A program made the translations under genes and the position numbers. From the NCBI RefSeq assembly GCF_028401385.1, contig NZ_JAQOMR010000001.1, forward strand, positions 560,501 to 624,500: a stretch of 64,000 nt of DNA. Direction: 5' to 3'. Shown piece by piece: positions 27,501 through 37,440 of this stretch (the stretch's first letter is position 1; the number at the start of each line of letters is the position of its first letter). Below the pieces are notes generated by a model. It was given only the letters and a program-made list of their open reading frames with translations. It was not told the DNA's origin and made no database searches. The DNA is from Marinicella algicola. Lineage in GTDB: Bacteria > Pseudomonadota > Gammaproteobacteria > Xanthomonadales > Marinicellaceae.

Positions 27501-28111
27501 TCAGCAGGTTTGAACAGCGTATCCAGATAAAAATCGAATGCGGCATCGAGATCGAGGTCGCCATAACGGGCGAAATTGGCATCCCAGACCACCGATAGGA
27601 GGGCAGGTGCGAAAATGACCTGCGGTGCCTTGAGCACATGAACAGAGCGCAGTTCGCCCTGCTTCTGGGCCTTCTCCAGAACGCGGACAATCAGTGTCAG
27701 TCCGGAGCGGATGATGTTTTTATGGTAAAATTCGGCAATGTCTGGGAAATTCCGCATCTCCATTACCATCAGCCGCACCAGGTCGCGCTTTTCTGTGGCA
27801 AGGATTTCGGTCTTCAGCAGCTGAAAGAAGATGCCGAGGGTTTCGCGCGGGCTTAAGTCGGTTTCTTCAAACGTCGACGAAGCTGCCATCAGAAGCGGGC
27901 CGAGTGCATCGCTGATCAGCGATTTGAACAGGCTCTCTTTGTCCGGAAAATACAGATAGACCGTACCCTTGCCGATTTCGGCGCGTCGGGCAATGTCCTC
28001 GATCCGGGCATTGGCAAAGCCTTTTTCGGAAAAGACAGCAAGGGCGGCGTCCAGAATGGAATTCCGGCGCACTTCGGGGGCGAGAGACTTGCGCTTAGGT
28101 GGCGTGTTCAT
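27501..28111 (-). CDS. TetR-family regulator of the ABC exporter, CecR-like (probable frameshift at the end)
   Basis: An N-terminal helix-turn-helix (RIEDIARRAEIGKGTVYLYFPDKESLF, about residues 35-65) is followed by a C-terminal ligand domain. As read, the frame runs 200 bases into the next gene. One base added at the AAA run 27509-27511 ends it at TGA 27501-27503, giving 203 residues and the normal TetR length, just before the adaptor's ribosome site. Gene order and the operator upstream resemble E. coli CecR (YbiH), which represses ybhGFSR. Likely autoregulated. The repaired C-terminus is inference. Confidence 0.82.
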
Positions 28112-28132
28112 GGGTTTTCGACGTTCACTAAG

Positions 28133-28156
28133 ATATGACTGACCAGTCAGTCATAT
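28133..28156. promoter_or_regulatory. TetR-type operator upstream of the exporter operon
   Basis: ATATGACTGA-CCAG-TCAGTCATAT: two perfect 10-bp inverted half-sites separated by 4 bases, starting 22 bases upstream of the regulator's ATG. TGACTGA…TCAGTCA half-sites are typical of TetR/AcrR-family operators. The site probably covers the promoter, so the regulator would control itself and the whole operon. Confidence 0.8.
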
Positions 28157-28577
28157 TGGAAAAGGTCACTGGATGCAAGTATTATAAGGGGCATGGGGTT
28201 TCGCCATGCGAGAACGGCGCCTGGTAGCAGAAGCGGACGGCTCTCGGTTCAGGTTCACCCCGGGCAGCCTGCCATATGGGCAAGGCGGCAAAACGGTCGC
28301 AGGATTGGCGATGGACGAAAGCGACATTCCCTCAGGTTACGCGCCGCTTTGCAATGCGCTTTTGTTTCAAGTCATTGCCCGTTCAGTTTTTATTCTCGAA
28401 CAATCTCCGGACAAAAAATACAGTGATGATGCAACGCAGCAATATGGTGGGCTTTCGGGCTTGCAGGTTGAAATGAAAATGTATAGTACCCACCGGTACG
28501 GATCGCCCGGCACACGGCCATACTTGCCGTTATGCCTGATGAGGGCCGATCCTTTGACAAAGTAGCAGGAAACACCA
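28157..28577. other. gene-poor gap between the exporter operon and the TRAP gene
   Basis: About 420 bases with no gene I can support. A 119-codon open frame on the + strand (28206-28565) has no protein-like pattern or ribosome site. TTGCAG at 28461 and TATAGT at 28482 could be a weak promoter for the gene at 28578, but their spacing of 15 bases is short. Confidence 0.4.
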
Positions 28578-29684
28578 ATGGATCGCCGCACATTCTTCAA
28601 AAAGGCGGGCGTTGCTTCGGCCGGCGCACTTGCCCCGGCAGCACTCGCCGCACCTGCCATCGCGCAGGAAACACCAAAGCTCAACTGGCGCCTTTCGTCC
28701 GCCTTTCCGCAGTCGCTCGACATTCTCTATTCCGGCGCGACCGGGATTGCCGATCGCGTCCGCGAAGCGACCGATGGCAATTTCGACATTCAGGTTTTTG
28801 CCGGTGGCGAACTGGTTCCGCCGTTGCAGGTGCTTAATGCCGTGCGCGACGGCACCATCGAAATGTGCCACACGCCGTCCTACTACTATATCGGCCAGGA
28901 CATGACCTACGGCCTCGGCACTGCCGTTCCGTTCGGCATGAATGCCCGGCTTAAGAACGCCTGGCTCTATCAGGGCGGTGGCAATGACCTGTTTGACGCC
29001 TTCTTTGCCGAACAGGGCGTCTGGGGCCGTCCGGCCGGCAATACCGGTGCGCAGATGGGTGGCTGGTTTTCCAAGGAAATCAACTCCCTTGAAGACCTGA
29101 AGGGCCTGAAGATGCGCATTGCCGGTCTCGCCGGACAGGTGATGGCGAAACTCGGCGTCACACCGCAGCAGATCGCCGCCGGTGACGTCTACTCAGCGCT
29201 TGAGCGCGGCACGATCGACGCCACCGAGTTTGTCGGTCCCTATGACGACCTCAGCCTCGGCCTCGTCGAAGTTGCCAAATATTACTACTACCCTGCCTGG
29301 TGGGAAGGTGGTCCGGTGATCCACGCCTTCACCAACCTCGACAAGTTCAACGAACTTCCAGCAAGCTATCAGCAGATCCTCCGCGATGCATGCGATGCGG
29401 TCAATCTCGACATGCTGGCTCGCTATGATGCCGGCAATCCGAAGGCGCTGCGCCAGCTGGTTGCCGAGGGTGCCATCCTCAAACCGTTCAGCGACGAGAT
29501 TCTCGATGCCTGCTATGCGGTTTCTCAGGAAACCTTTGCCGAAATCTCGGCGGAGAATGCCTGGTTCAAGCGCATCTATGACAGCCAGCAGGCTTTCAAG
29601 AAAGATGCTTATCTCTGGATGCAGCTTGCCGAGTTCTCCTTCGACAAGTTCATGATGGTTCAGCAGCGCAAGGGCAATCTCTGA
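28578..29684 (+). CDS. TRAP transporter substrate-binding protein, DctP family
   Basis: A 368-residue periplasmic binding protein. The N-terminus has a twin-arginine signal (DRRTFFKK, hydrophobic stretch, cleavage near AIA-QE at residue 29). The body matches the TakP-like branch that binds 2-oxo acids or similar carboxylates (YYYIGQDMTYGLGTAVPFG, AGLAGQVMAKLGVTPQQIAAGDV). The ligand cannot be fixed by eye. No dctQ or dctM membrane gene is within the window, so its transporter partner must be elsewhere. Intact and followed by a hairpin terminator. Confidence 0.9.
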   Translation: MDRRTFFKKAGVASAGALAPAALAAPAIAQETPKLNWRLSSAFPQSLDILYSGATGIADRVREATDGNFDIQVFAGGELVPPLQVLNAVRDGTIEMCHTPSYYYIGQDMTYGLGTAVPFGMNARLKNAWLYQGGGNDLFDAFFAEQGVWGRPAGNTGAQMGGWFSKEINSLEDLKGLKMRIAGLAGQVMAKLGVTPQQIAAGDVYSALERGTIDATEFVGPYDDLSLGLVEVAKYYYYPAWWEGGPVIHAFTNLDKFNELPASYQQILRDACDAVNLDMLARYDAGNPKALRQLVAEGAILKPFSDEILDACYAVSQETFAEISAENAWFKRIYDSQQAFKKDAYLWMQLAEFSFDKFMMVQQRKGNL

Positions 29685-29714
29685 ACCGCGCCAGAAGCTG
29701 TCAAACAGAGCTAC

Positions 29715-29745
29715 AAGAAGCCCGGAGCTTGCTGCCGGGCTTCTT
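29715..29745 (+). terminator. hairpin terminator after the TRAP gene
   Basis: AAGAAGCCCGG at 29715-29725 pairs perfectly with CCGGGCTTCTT at 29735-29745 around a 9-base loop. The T-rich end is built into the stem (TTCTT), and no long T tract follows. Confidence 0.65.
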
Positions 29746-29851
29746 GCCGTGGTCTGCGGATGGTGGCAGTCTGTTACATGATTGACGGATTCGACGCCAC
29801 AGCGTAGCGCATGGGGCGTCTCGATGAAGAAAACGGAAAAGAGGGTAAGGC

Positions 29852-31072
29852 GTGTCGGATAGGATTGTGATTGTTGGAGCTGGGCAGGGCGGCTTTGCCG
29901 TTGCGGCGAAACTCCGGGCACTCAAGGACCACCGTCCTATCACCCTTATCGGCGCTGAAGCCGTTCCGCCGTATCAGCGTCCACCTTTGTCGAAAAAATA
30001 CCTGCTTGGTGAGATGGCGTTTGAACGGCTGCTTTTCCGGCCAATGGATTGGTACGCCGAAAACGGCGTCGAGCTCAGGCTGGAGTGCTTCGTCGAGCGG
30101 ATCGACCGGGAGGCGAAAACCGTGGCGATGCAGGACGGCACCACGATTGAATACGGCACGCTGGTCGTTGCGACCGGCGCATCACCGCGGCGGCTGCCCA
30201 AGGATATCGGTGGCGAGCTCGACGGTGTCTTTGTCATGCGTGACAAGACAGACGCGGACCGGCTTGCAGCCGTCATGAAGCCGGGAGCCAGGCTTCTGGT
30301 CGTTGGTGGAGGATATGTCGGCCTGGAAGCGGCTGCCGTGGCGCGCAAATTTGATGTTGATGTCACAGTCATCGAAATGGCTGATCGTATCCTGAAGCGC
30401 GTCGCCGCGCCGGAAACAGCAGCGATCATGGGTGAAATACATCGCTCACACGGGGTCGAAATCCTGGAAAATACCGGATTGGTGCATCTGGAGGGCGAGA
30501 ACGGCCATGTTAGGCGTGCTGTGCTGTCCGGCGGCACAACGATCGAGGTGGGCATGGTTGTGGTTGGGATCGGCGTGACGCCGAACGACCAGCTTGCCAA
30601 GGAAGCGGGCCTGACGGTTGCCAATGGCATTGTCGTGGATGCGTTCGGGCGGACTTCCGATCCGGCGGTTTTCGCCGTCGGTGACTGTGTTGAGCTACCC
30701 TTCAAGGGCGAGCGCATTCGCCTTGAATCCGTTCCCAATGCGGTTGATCAGGGCGAAGCGGTTGCTGCAATTCTCACGGGGTCGCACATGCCGTACGAAC
30801 CCGAGCCTTGGTTCTGGTCAGATCAGTATGATGTGAAGCTGCAGATAGCTGGTTACAATGGCGGCTATGACCGTGTCGTCACGCGCGACGGTGCACGTGA
30901 GGGCAGCAAGTCGATCTGGTATTTCAAGGGGATGGAGTTGCTGGCCGTCGACGCTATCAACGACGCGCGTGCCTATGTTTGTGCTAAGAAGCTACTGGCT
31001 GCGGGAATCAATCCTGCGCCCGATGCCATTGCGGATCCACAGACGGACCTGAAGGCGTTGACCAGTCGGTGA
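29852..31072 (+). CDS. NAD(P)/FAD-dependent ferredoxin reductase
   Basis: A 406-residue flavoprotein of the rubredoxin/ferredoxin reductase type. The FAD fold IVGAGQGGFAVAAKLRAL opens the protein, VVATGASPR ends the first domain, VVGGGYVGLEAAAVA is the NAD-binding fold (about residues 150-165), and VFAVGDCVE closes the FAD site. A reductase C-terminal domain follows. It passes electrons from NADH to a ferredoxin for an oxygenase or P450, but neither partner is adjacent. Start GTG 29852 with GAGGGTAAGG upstream. Intact. Confidence 0.88.
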   Translation: MSDRIVIVGAGQGGFAVAAKLRALKDHRPITLIGAEAVPPYQRPPLSKKYLLGEMAFERLLFRPMDWYAENGVELRLECFVERIDREAKTVAMQDGTTIEYGTLVVATGASPRRLPKDIGGELDGVFVMRDKTDADRLAAVMKPGARLLVVGGGYVGLEAAAVARKFDVDVTVIEMADRILKRVAAPETAAIMGEIHRSHGVEILENTGLVHLEGENGHVRRAVLSGGTTIEVGMVVVGIGVTPNDQLAKEAGLTVANGIVVDAFGRTSDPAVFAVGDCVELPFKGERIRLESVPNAVDQGEAVAAILTGSHMPYEPEPWFWSDQYDVKLQIAGYNGGYDRVVTRDGAREGSKSIWYFKGMELLAVDAINDARAYVCAKKLLAAGINPAPDAIADPQTDLKALTSR

Positions 31073-31200
31073 CCGTCAGCGCGACATCGTGCTTTGCCTT
31101 GGGTCCGGACTTGGGGCATTGTATTTTGGTTTGGAAGCGAATTCCATAGATTGATATAGGGCCGGAGCTATGCCGGTCAGCGAAATAGGGGATTGAAGAA

Positions 31201-32227
31201 TTGTCTTTTCGGCTGAGGGGCGGCTCTAAGTCACGAACTACATTAAGCGATGTCGCACGCTTGGCGGGTGTAAGTCCGATCACCGTTTCGCGCGCCCTGC
31301 GCGAGCCGCACAAGGTCAGCGACAAGTTACGCGAAGCGATCCTGGATGTGGTGGAGGAGATCGGCTATGTGCCGAACTTTGCCGCCCGGGCGCTTGCAAG
31401 CCGTCACAGTGGTATCGTCGCCGTCCTCGCACCTATTTTGGAGATGAGCGGTTTTTTCACGCCGCGCGCGGGTCGAGGATCGCTTTCTGAACAGCGATGT
31501 CACGACCCAGTTTGCCAATATTGGGCTGAACGCGGCGGAAGAGGCGAAGCTTCTGAGGCTTTTCGTTGCCCAGAACCCCGCTGGCATCATTTTGGAGAGC
31601 GTTGCTGAATTTCCCGTCAACAAGCCGTTGATCGCGGAGCTTGGCTGTCCCGTTGTCCAGATGATGGATACGAGCATTGAGCCGCTGGATATGGGAGTGG
31701 GTATCCGCAATCGCGAAGCGGCCGCTGCTGCAGTGGATCATCTGCTCTCAAAAGGTTACGAACACATCGCTCTGCTCGGTGGCGGAAAGGACATCCGTTC
31801 GCGTCGTCGCTTCGAGGGGTATCGCGACGCGCTTTTGAAAGTCGGGCGTTACGACCCGGCCTATGTCTTCGAGGCCGAGGGTGGCAATCCAATGGAGCAG
31901 GGGGTGAAGTTGGTGGATGCCCTGCGCTCTCGCATGCCTCAAATCGATGCGGTCTTCTGTCACAATGACAGGCTCGCAATGGGGGTCTATTTTGGTGCCC
32001 AGCAGATGGGCGTCCGCGTGCCGGAGGAATTCGGCATTTGTGGATATTACGGTTTGGATTTTGCCGAGATGGCGGAATCGCCCCTGACGTCCGTGCATGT
32101 GCCGCTCTACGAAATCGGCTTCAAGGCAGCGGATATGATCATGCGTTATCTGGCCGATGGCGTGAGGCCGGATGCCGCCGTTGAACTGCCGTTTGAGATC
32201 ATTGATGGCAACTCGACGCGTCGCTGA
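31201..32227 (+). CDS. LacI-family transcriptional regulator (two frameshifts)
   Basis: A sugar-type repressor of 342 residues after repair. The helix-turn-helix LSDVARLAGVSPITVSRALR leads, followed by the hinge FAARALASRHSG and a periplasmic-binding-like effector domain. The start is TTG 31201 with GGGGA upstream. Two bases are missing, A at 31444 and G at 31470-31472. Repair yields ILENERFFHAARGVEDRF, which fits the family. The branch resembles gluconate-type regulators (GntR of the LacI family), but no sugar genes are adjacent, so targets are unknown. Confidence 0.85.
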
Positions 32228-32371
32228 CGTAACGCCTCCTCACCAACCGACACGCTCCCTTCGGTGACCGCGCAATTCTAGCAGTGGCCCAATCCGATCG
32301 CATTTTCAGGCTGGAGCGGTGATAACGCTTTGCGGCCGATCCCCATGATGATGGCCTAACTCCGGGTATGC

Positions 32372-32400
32372 AAAAGCCGCAGGCAAGGCCCGCGGCTTTC
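32372..32400 (-). terminator. terminator of rplY
   Basis: Read on the - strand, AAAGCCGC…GCGGCTTTTG forms an 8-bp stem (32373-32380 with 32392-32399) ending in a short T tract, 26 bases after the rplY stop. It may also stop the convergent LacI gene. Confidence 0.7.
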
Positions 32401-32425
32401 AAAGAGCGTCGGTAAAGGGCTGCGC

Positions 32426-33067
32426 TTACTCTTCGGCGCCGCCTTCTTCTCCGGTTGCTTCTGCACCGTCTTCAGCGTCGTCCTTTTCGGATTTCAGGCC
32501 GGCCGGAGCAGCAATCGTGGCGATGGTAAAGTCGCGATCAGTGATAACTGGGTGCACGTTTTCCGGAACATTGACGGAGGAGATGTGGATCGACTCGCCT
32601 AGCTCGGCTGTTGCCAAATCAACCGTAATGCTGTCGGGAATGGCATTCGCCGGGCAGTTGAACTCGACCTCATGGCGTACGATGTTCAACACGCCGCCCT
32701 TCTTGATTCCGGGGCAGGTTTCATCATTGATGAAGTGCACAGGAACAGCGACGGTAACGGTGCTCTTTTCGGAGACCCGCAGAAAGTCGATATGCATCAC
32801 GAAGTCGCGGACCGGGTCGAGCTGGTAGTCCTTGGGGAGGACCATGTATTTCTTCTTGCCGACTTCGATCGTGAAGGTGGTGGTCATAAAACCGCCGCCA
32901 AAGATCCGCTTGGTTACTTCGTTGCGGGAAACCGCAATCGAAACCGGGGCTTGCTTGTCGCCGTAAATGACGGCGGGCACCATGCCGTTGCGGCGCAGTT
33001 CACGGGAGGACCCCTTACCGACCCGTTCGCGCGCTTCGGCCGTGAGCAGCGAGCTGTTATCGCTCAT
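32426..33067 (-). CDS. rplY: 50S ribosomal protein L25/general stress protein Ctc
   Basis: L25 binds 5S rRNA. This 213-residue form has the long Ctc type C-terminal domain and an acidic tail ([20 protein letters not shown]). The N-terminus [20 protein letters not shown] is conserved. In rhizobia it usually precedes pth; the pth gene is not seen downstream here because the LacI gene lies there, so the local order differs. Intact. Its promoter should lie in 33068-33340, where I see no clear consensus. Confidence 0.94.
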   Translation of the reverse strand: MSDNSSLLTAEARERVGKGSSRELRRNGMVPAVIYGDKQAPVSIAVSRNEVTKRIFGGGFMTTTFTIEVGKKKYMVLPKDYQLDPVRDFVMHIDFLRVSEKSTVTVAVPVHFINDETCPGIKKGGVLNIVRHEVEFNCPANAIPDSITVDLATAELGESIHISSVNVPENVHPVITDRDFTIATIAAPAGLKSEKDDAEDGAEATGEEGGAEE

Positions 33068-33340
33068 GGCATTTCCTTTCAGGTTGTCTGGAGCGTTTTG
33101 CCGGCTTCTGTTTTTGCCCGCAAAACGGAGGGCACGCCCTCATTCGCGCTGCCTCCAAGGGTGTCTGCGCGAACGGGCTGTCCATATAGGAGGTAAGCGA
33201 AAAAGGCAAGCGTGTTCGCCGTTGCAGACGTCATAATACAATCGTCATCGAGGACAATTTGTTGTTGTTCCGGCATAGTCCCAAGCGCTACTAATGAGTG
33301 TCACGGGGCTATTTCACGGCCAGATACCCGGAGGGACAAG

Positions 33341-35420
33341 TTGGACGCACTCATTTCATGCGTTGTTGTCGACCATACACATCGTTCGCTCTTTGCTGCG
33401 CTTTTCATTGCGTTTATCGGCAGCTACCTGGGTGTCAGCCTCGTTGTCCGTGTTCGCGTCATGTCGCTGGAGTATTCCTGGCCGTGGCTGGTTCTTGCCG
33501 GCATTGTTGGTGGCATGACAATCTGGTGCACGCATTTTATTGCGATGCTTGGTTACAGGCTGGATCTGCCGTACTCATTCGATCCGGTTCTGACCTTCCT
33601 GTCGCTAGGCGTTGCGATCGCCACTACAACGTTCGCTATGCTGGTTGGTTGCAGCGGCGGCAAGACGCTGCTGATAGAGGCGGGCGGTTTGGTCTTCGGG
33701 CTGGGCGTAGCCTTGATGCATTTCATCGGCATGGCCGGCTTCAATGTACCGGCGCGGTTCCACTGGTCACCAGGTTATGTCGTCACCGCGGTCATGCTGG
33801 GCGCACTTGGCGGCCTGATTTCCAGTTCCGTGATCGCTCGTGCCAATTGGCGTTGGAATAAGGCGCTCGGGGCGGCTTTCGTGGTGGTCACGATCTTCGC
33901 CGTCCATATGATCAGTCTGGTCGGCCTCTCCGTCGTCCCTGATGGTACGGTCCACTGGCCCAATGCTGGGCTCCAGCCGCAGACGATGACGTTTTTCACC
34001 GCGCTGGCCGTCAGCGTGGTAGTTGTCCTCGGCCTCGCGCTTCTGATGCTTGATGCCAAAAACCAAGAGCTTGTCTCCGCTCAGCTCCATCGGGCGAGCT
34101 CACACGATGCTTTGACGGGGCTGCCAAACCGGCGGGCTTTGATCGAGGAGCTGCAGAGATCGCTGGAGCAAACACGCAGAGGGTTGTCATTTGCGCTTGG
34201 TTTTCTCGACATCAAGGGCTTCAAGGAGATCAATGTCGTACACGGCAATGCTGCAGGTGATGATATTCTGGGAATGCTGGCGCAGGGTCTCGTCAGTGTC
34301 CTGCCGGCTGATGCTTTCGTTGCGCGTACCGGAAATGACGAGTTTGCAGTTCTACTGCGTGGCTACAGCCGCCGCCAGGATGTGTTGAAGGTCTGTCGCC
34401 GTGTGATGAACGAGCTGACGCGCCCCTTTGTCTGGGGCGGCAAGAAGATAGAGATCGTGCTTCATGCAGGCTGTGTGATCTGTCCGGCCGATGGTGCTGT
34501 GGCTGACGAGCTTATCGCCCGCCTCGACGCAGCTCTGCAGCGCGCCAAGCGTGGAAAGGGCGGAGAGCTTATCTTTACGACGAAAAACTGGATCACGGTG
34601 AGCGACATCTGAATGCGCTGGCGCTCGACATGCGACGCGCTCTTGAGGACGGCGAGTTCCGTCTTTTTATCAGCAGCAGCACCTGACGGATGACCGTACG
34701 ATTTTCGGATTCGAGGTCCTGCTGCGCTGGTTTCACAAGGATCATGGGCTGATTGCGCCGGATGATTTCATTCCTGTTGCCGAGAAAACCGGCTTCATCG
34801 GCACGCTGGGAGAATGGGTGTTGCGCGAGGCATGCGCCGATGCGGTACGCTGGAAACAGCCGTATCAGGTTGGCGTCAATGTTGCCGCCCAGCAACTCGG
34901 TGATATTCGCTTCCCTGAAAAGGTGGCGGACATCCTGAGGGAAACGGGGCTACCCGCAGAGCGTCTTGAACTGGAATTCACCGAGAGTGGCATTATCGAG
35001 AATGTGCATCGTGCGGATGAGACCTTCGCCAGACTTAAGGCGCTTGGTGTCAGGATCGCCATGGACGATTTCGGGACCGGCTATTCATCGCTGGCGACGT
35101 TGCAGCAATTTCCCTTCAACAAGATCAAGGTCGACCGCTCATTTGTCTCGGGCCTGCCCCAGGACACGCTGTCGGCAGCGATCATCCGCTCAACGGTCAT
35201 TATCGGAAAGAGCCTCGGTCTCAAGGTTCTGGCCGAGGGTGTCGAGACGGAGGAGCAGCTGGAGTTCTTGCGGCTCGAGGGCTGTCCCAGCGCCCAGGGC
35301 TATTATTTCGGAAAGCCCAAGCCCCGCAGTGAAATCGACGCGATCGTGAATGAGGATGGTGTTTTCGGTAAGCCGGAATTGCAGAGCACGCCTGAACCGG
35401 CACAAGACCAGGCTAGCTAG
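33341..35420 (+). CDS. MHYT-GGDEF-EAL cyclic-di-GMP protein (two frameshifts)
   Basis: A membrane signalling protein of 693 residues after repair. Start TTG 33341 has GGAGGG at 33330-33335. Seven helices carry three MHYT-like motifs (THFIAM, MHFIGM, VHMISL), thought to sense a gas or metal. The GGDEF domain is degenerate: active loop GNDEF, and DIKGFK where DxDxFK is usual. The EAL domain keeps [10 protein letters not shown] and KIKVDRSF but reads EVLLRW. It is therefore more likely a phosphodiesterase than a cyclase. T runs 34574-34576 and 34664-34668 each lack one T. The stop overlaps that of prs. Confidence 0.85.
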
Positions 35421-36347
35421 TCGAAAAGGCTCGAGACGGAGGACTCGTGGCTGGTCCTGTTTATCGCTTCGCCGATGAGTGCGGCCGTCGAAATCACGCG
35501 GATATTGCTCGAAGCGACCATTTCGCCGCGCGGCTGGATCGAGTCGGTAATTACCAGTTCTTCAAGCTTGGATGAACTGATGCGCTGCACCGCTGCGCCC
35601 GAGAGCACGCCATGGGTAATGTAAGCGGTGACAGAAAGCGCGCCGTTGTTCAAAGCGCCTCGGCGGCATTGCAGAGCGTGCCGCCGGAATCGATAATGTC
35701 GTCGATCAGGATACACTCCCGACCTTCGACCTCGCCGATGATATTCATAACCTCGGATTCACCGGGACGTTCACGCCGCTTGTCGACGATAGCCAGCAGA
35801 CAGTCTAACCGCTTGGCAAGCGCGCGGGCCCGCACAACGCCGCCGACATCGGGCGAGACCACCATGACATTGTCGAGATTGCGGCGCGCCTTGATGTCAC
35901 GCGCAAGGATCGGCAAAGCATAGAGATTGTCGGTCGGGATGTCGAAAAACCCTGGATCTGGCCAGCATGCAGGTCAAGCGTCATCACGCGGTTGGCGCCG
36001 GCCTGGGTGATCAGATTGGCAACCAGCTTGGCTGAAATCGGTGTGCGCGGTCCGGGTTTGCGATCCTGCCGGGCATAGCCGAAATAGGGAAGAACCGCCG
36101 TGATGCGCCGCGCCGATGAACGCCGGAACGCATCGATCATGATCAGCAATTCCATCAGGTGGTCGTTGGTCGGAAACGAGGTTGACTGGACGACGAAAAC
36201 GTCCTCGCCGCGCACATTTTCCTGAATTTCAACGAAGATTTCCTGATCGGCGAACCGCCTTACGCTCGCCTTGCCCATCGGGACATTGAGATAGTTGCAA
36301 ATCGCTTCGGCAAGCTGTCGGTTGGAATTGCCCGCGAAAACCTTCAT
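35417..36347 (-). CDS. prs: ribose-phosphate pyrophosphokinase (two frameshifts)
   Basis: Makes PRPP from ribose 5-phosphate and ATP for nucleotide, His and Trp synthesis; essential. The N-terminus is [28 protein letters not shown] is the ATP loop, VVSPDVGG follows, and the PRPP loop [13 protein letters not shown] is clear. The frame breaks at A runs 35945-35949 and 35652-35654 (+ strand); adding one base to each gives 310 residues. The stop TAG overlaps the stop of the convergent EAL gene within CTAG, leaving no room for a terminator between them. Confidence 0.93.
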
Positions 36348-36485
36348 GTCATATCGCCCGTTGCGTCTCACTGCCCGCTTTTTAACTGGCTTCCCGGCGA
36401 ATGCAAGGTGGTTGTTACGGTATCGTGACGGATTCAGCCGACTTTCCCGGCTTGTCTTTCATCACAGGTGCCTGTTCGTGGTGTT

Positions 36486-37358
36486 TTAACCCTGACTATC
36501 GAGCCAGGCGAGTAGCGAACCGACCGATTTCTGTCCGATATCCGCCATCATGGCCGGAGTTACGCCATCCCACGGATCGGTGCCGGAGAAGCCTGTATCC
36601 GTCGAGGGCTCGCTGCCTTGAATGCGGTGAAGGCGCAGTCCGTCAGGTCCGATGACATCCCAGACATAGACTACCGAGACCACACCATTCTGATTGACGA
36701 CGGAGAAATAGCCCTTGAGGCTTAGGTCTGCGGTCGCCTGGTCCATCGGTACTATGGTCAGCCCGGCGGCGCGTACGCTGTCGCCGAGGCGAGCGGAAAG
36801 CGGTTCGAGCTTGTCCGAGGGGGCGCCGATGATCGGCAGGAAGCGAACTGACTGGATGATCGTAACCGGGGTTGTTTGCGCTGAAGCGGTTTGTGGTGTT
36901 GCTGCGGGTTGAGCCATGGCAGTCAGCGCTGCGGTCTGCTGAGGCGCGGCGACGGGAGTCGGAGACGCGGCCTGTTGCGGTGATGCCGCCACCTGCGGTG
37001 CAGGTTGCGAAGCCACTTGGGCAGCAGGTGTCGCTACGCCGGCTTGCTGCGTTTGGCCGAGTTGTTGTGCCTGTTGGCCGAATGTGCTCGGTGGACGACC
37101 TCTACCGGGCGTGGTGTCATAGGCCGTTGCGGTTTGCTGGACATATGTTGCTGCACCGGCCGGCCCGCCTGCGCTGGCGGGCGTTGCCAGGTTCTGGCGG
37201 GAGGTAGCGGTCTCGGCCACCGGCGGTGGAGTCTGATAGGCTTGAGGGGCCGCAGCGCCAACCGTTGCCGGCGGTGTTGACGACACTGTCAGCATGTCGC
37301 TGGTGGAGCAGGCGGAAAGCAGGCCCGCAGCAATAAAAATGCCTGCCATCCGGAACAT
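36486..37358 (-). CDS. putative lipoprotein with Pro/Ala/Gln-rich linker
   Basis: I do not recognise a named family. The N-terminus MFRMAGIFIAAGLLSACS is a lipoprotein signal with lipobox LSAC, so the mature protein should be a lipid-anchored envelope protein. Residues 20-150 are a low-complexity linker of Pro, Ala, Gln and Thr. A folded C-terminal domain follows (VTIIQSVRFLPIIGAPSDKL, GYFSVVNQNGVVSVVYVWDV). The start at 37358 is chosen for the AAGGGAAAGGG just upstream; a longer start at 37388 exists. 290 residues, intact. Confidence 0.7.
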   Translation of the reverse strand: MFRMAGIFIAAGLLSACSTSDMLTVSSTPPATVGAAAPQAYQTPPPVAETATSRQNLATPASAGGPAGAATYVQQTATAYDTTPGRGRPPSTFGQQAQQLGQTQQAGVATPAAQVASQPAPQVAASPQQAASPTPVAAPQQTAALTAMAQPAATPQTASAQTTPVTIIQSVRFLPIIGAPSDKLEPLSARLGDSVRAAGLTIVPMDQATADLSLKGYFSVVNQNGVVSVVYVWDVIGPDGLRLHRIQGSEPSTDTGFSGTDPWDGVTPAMMADIGQKSVGSLLAWLDSQG

Positions 37359-37440
37359 TCGACCACGCCCTTTCCCTTGAAAATACATGTGATTTTCGGG
37401 AGAGGGCGCAGCCTTGTCAAACGATGGCGGTCATCATGCT

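Noticed and set aside
28206..28565. A 119-codon open frame between the exporter operon and the TRAP gene
   Set aside because: No ribosome site, no domain-like pattern, and it crosses the presumed promoter region of the next gene.
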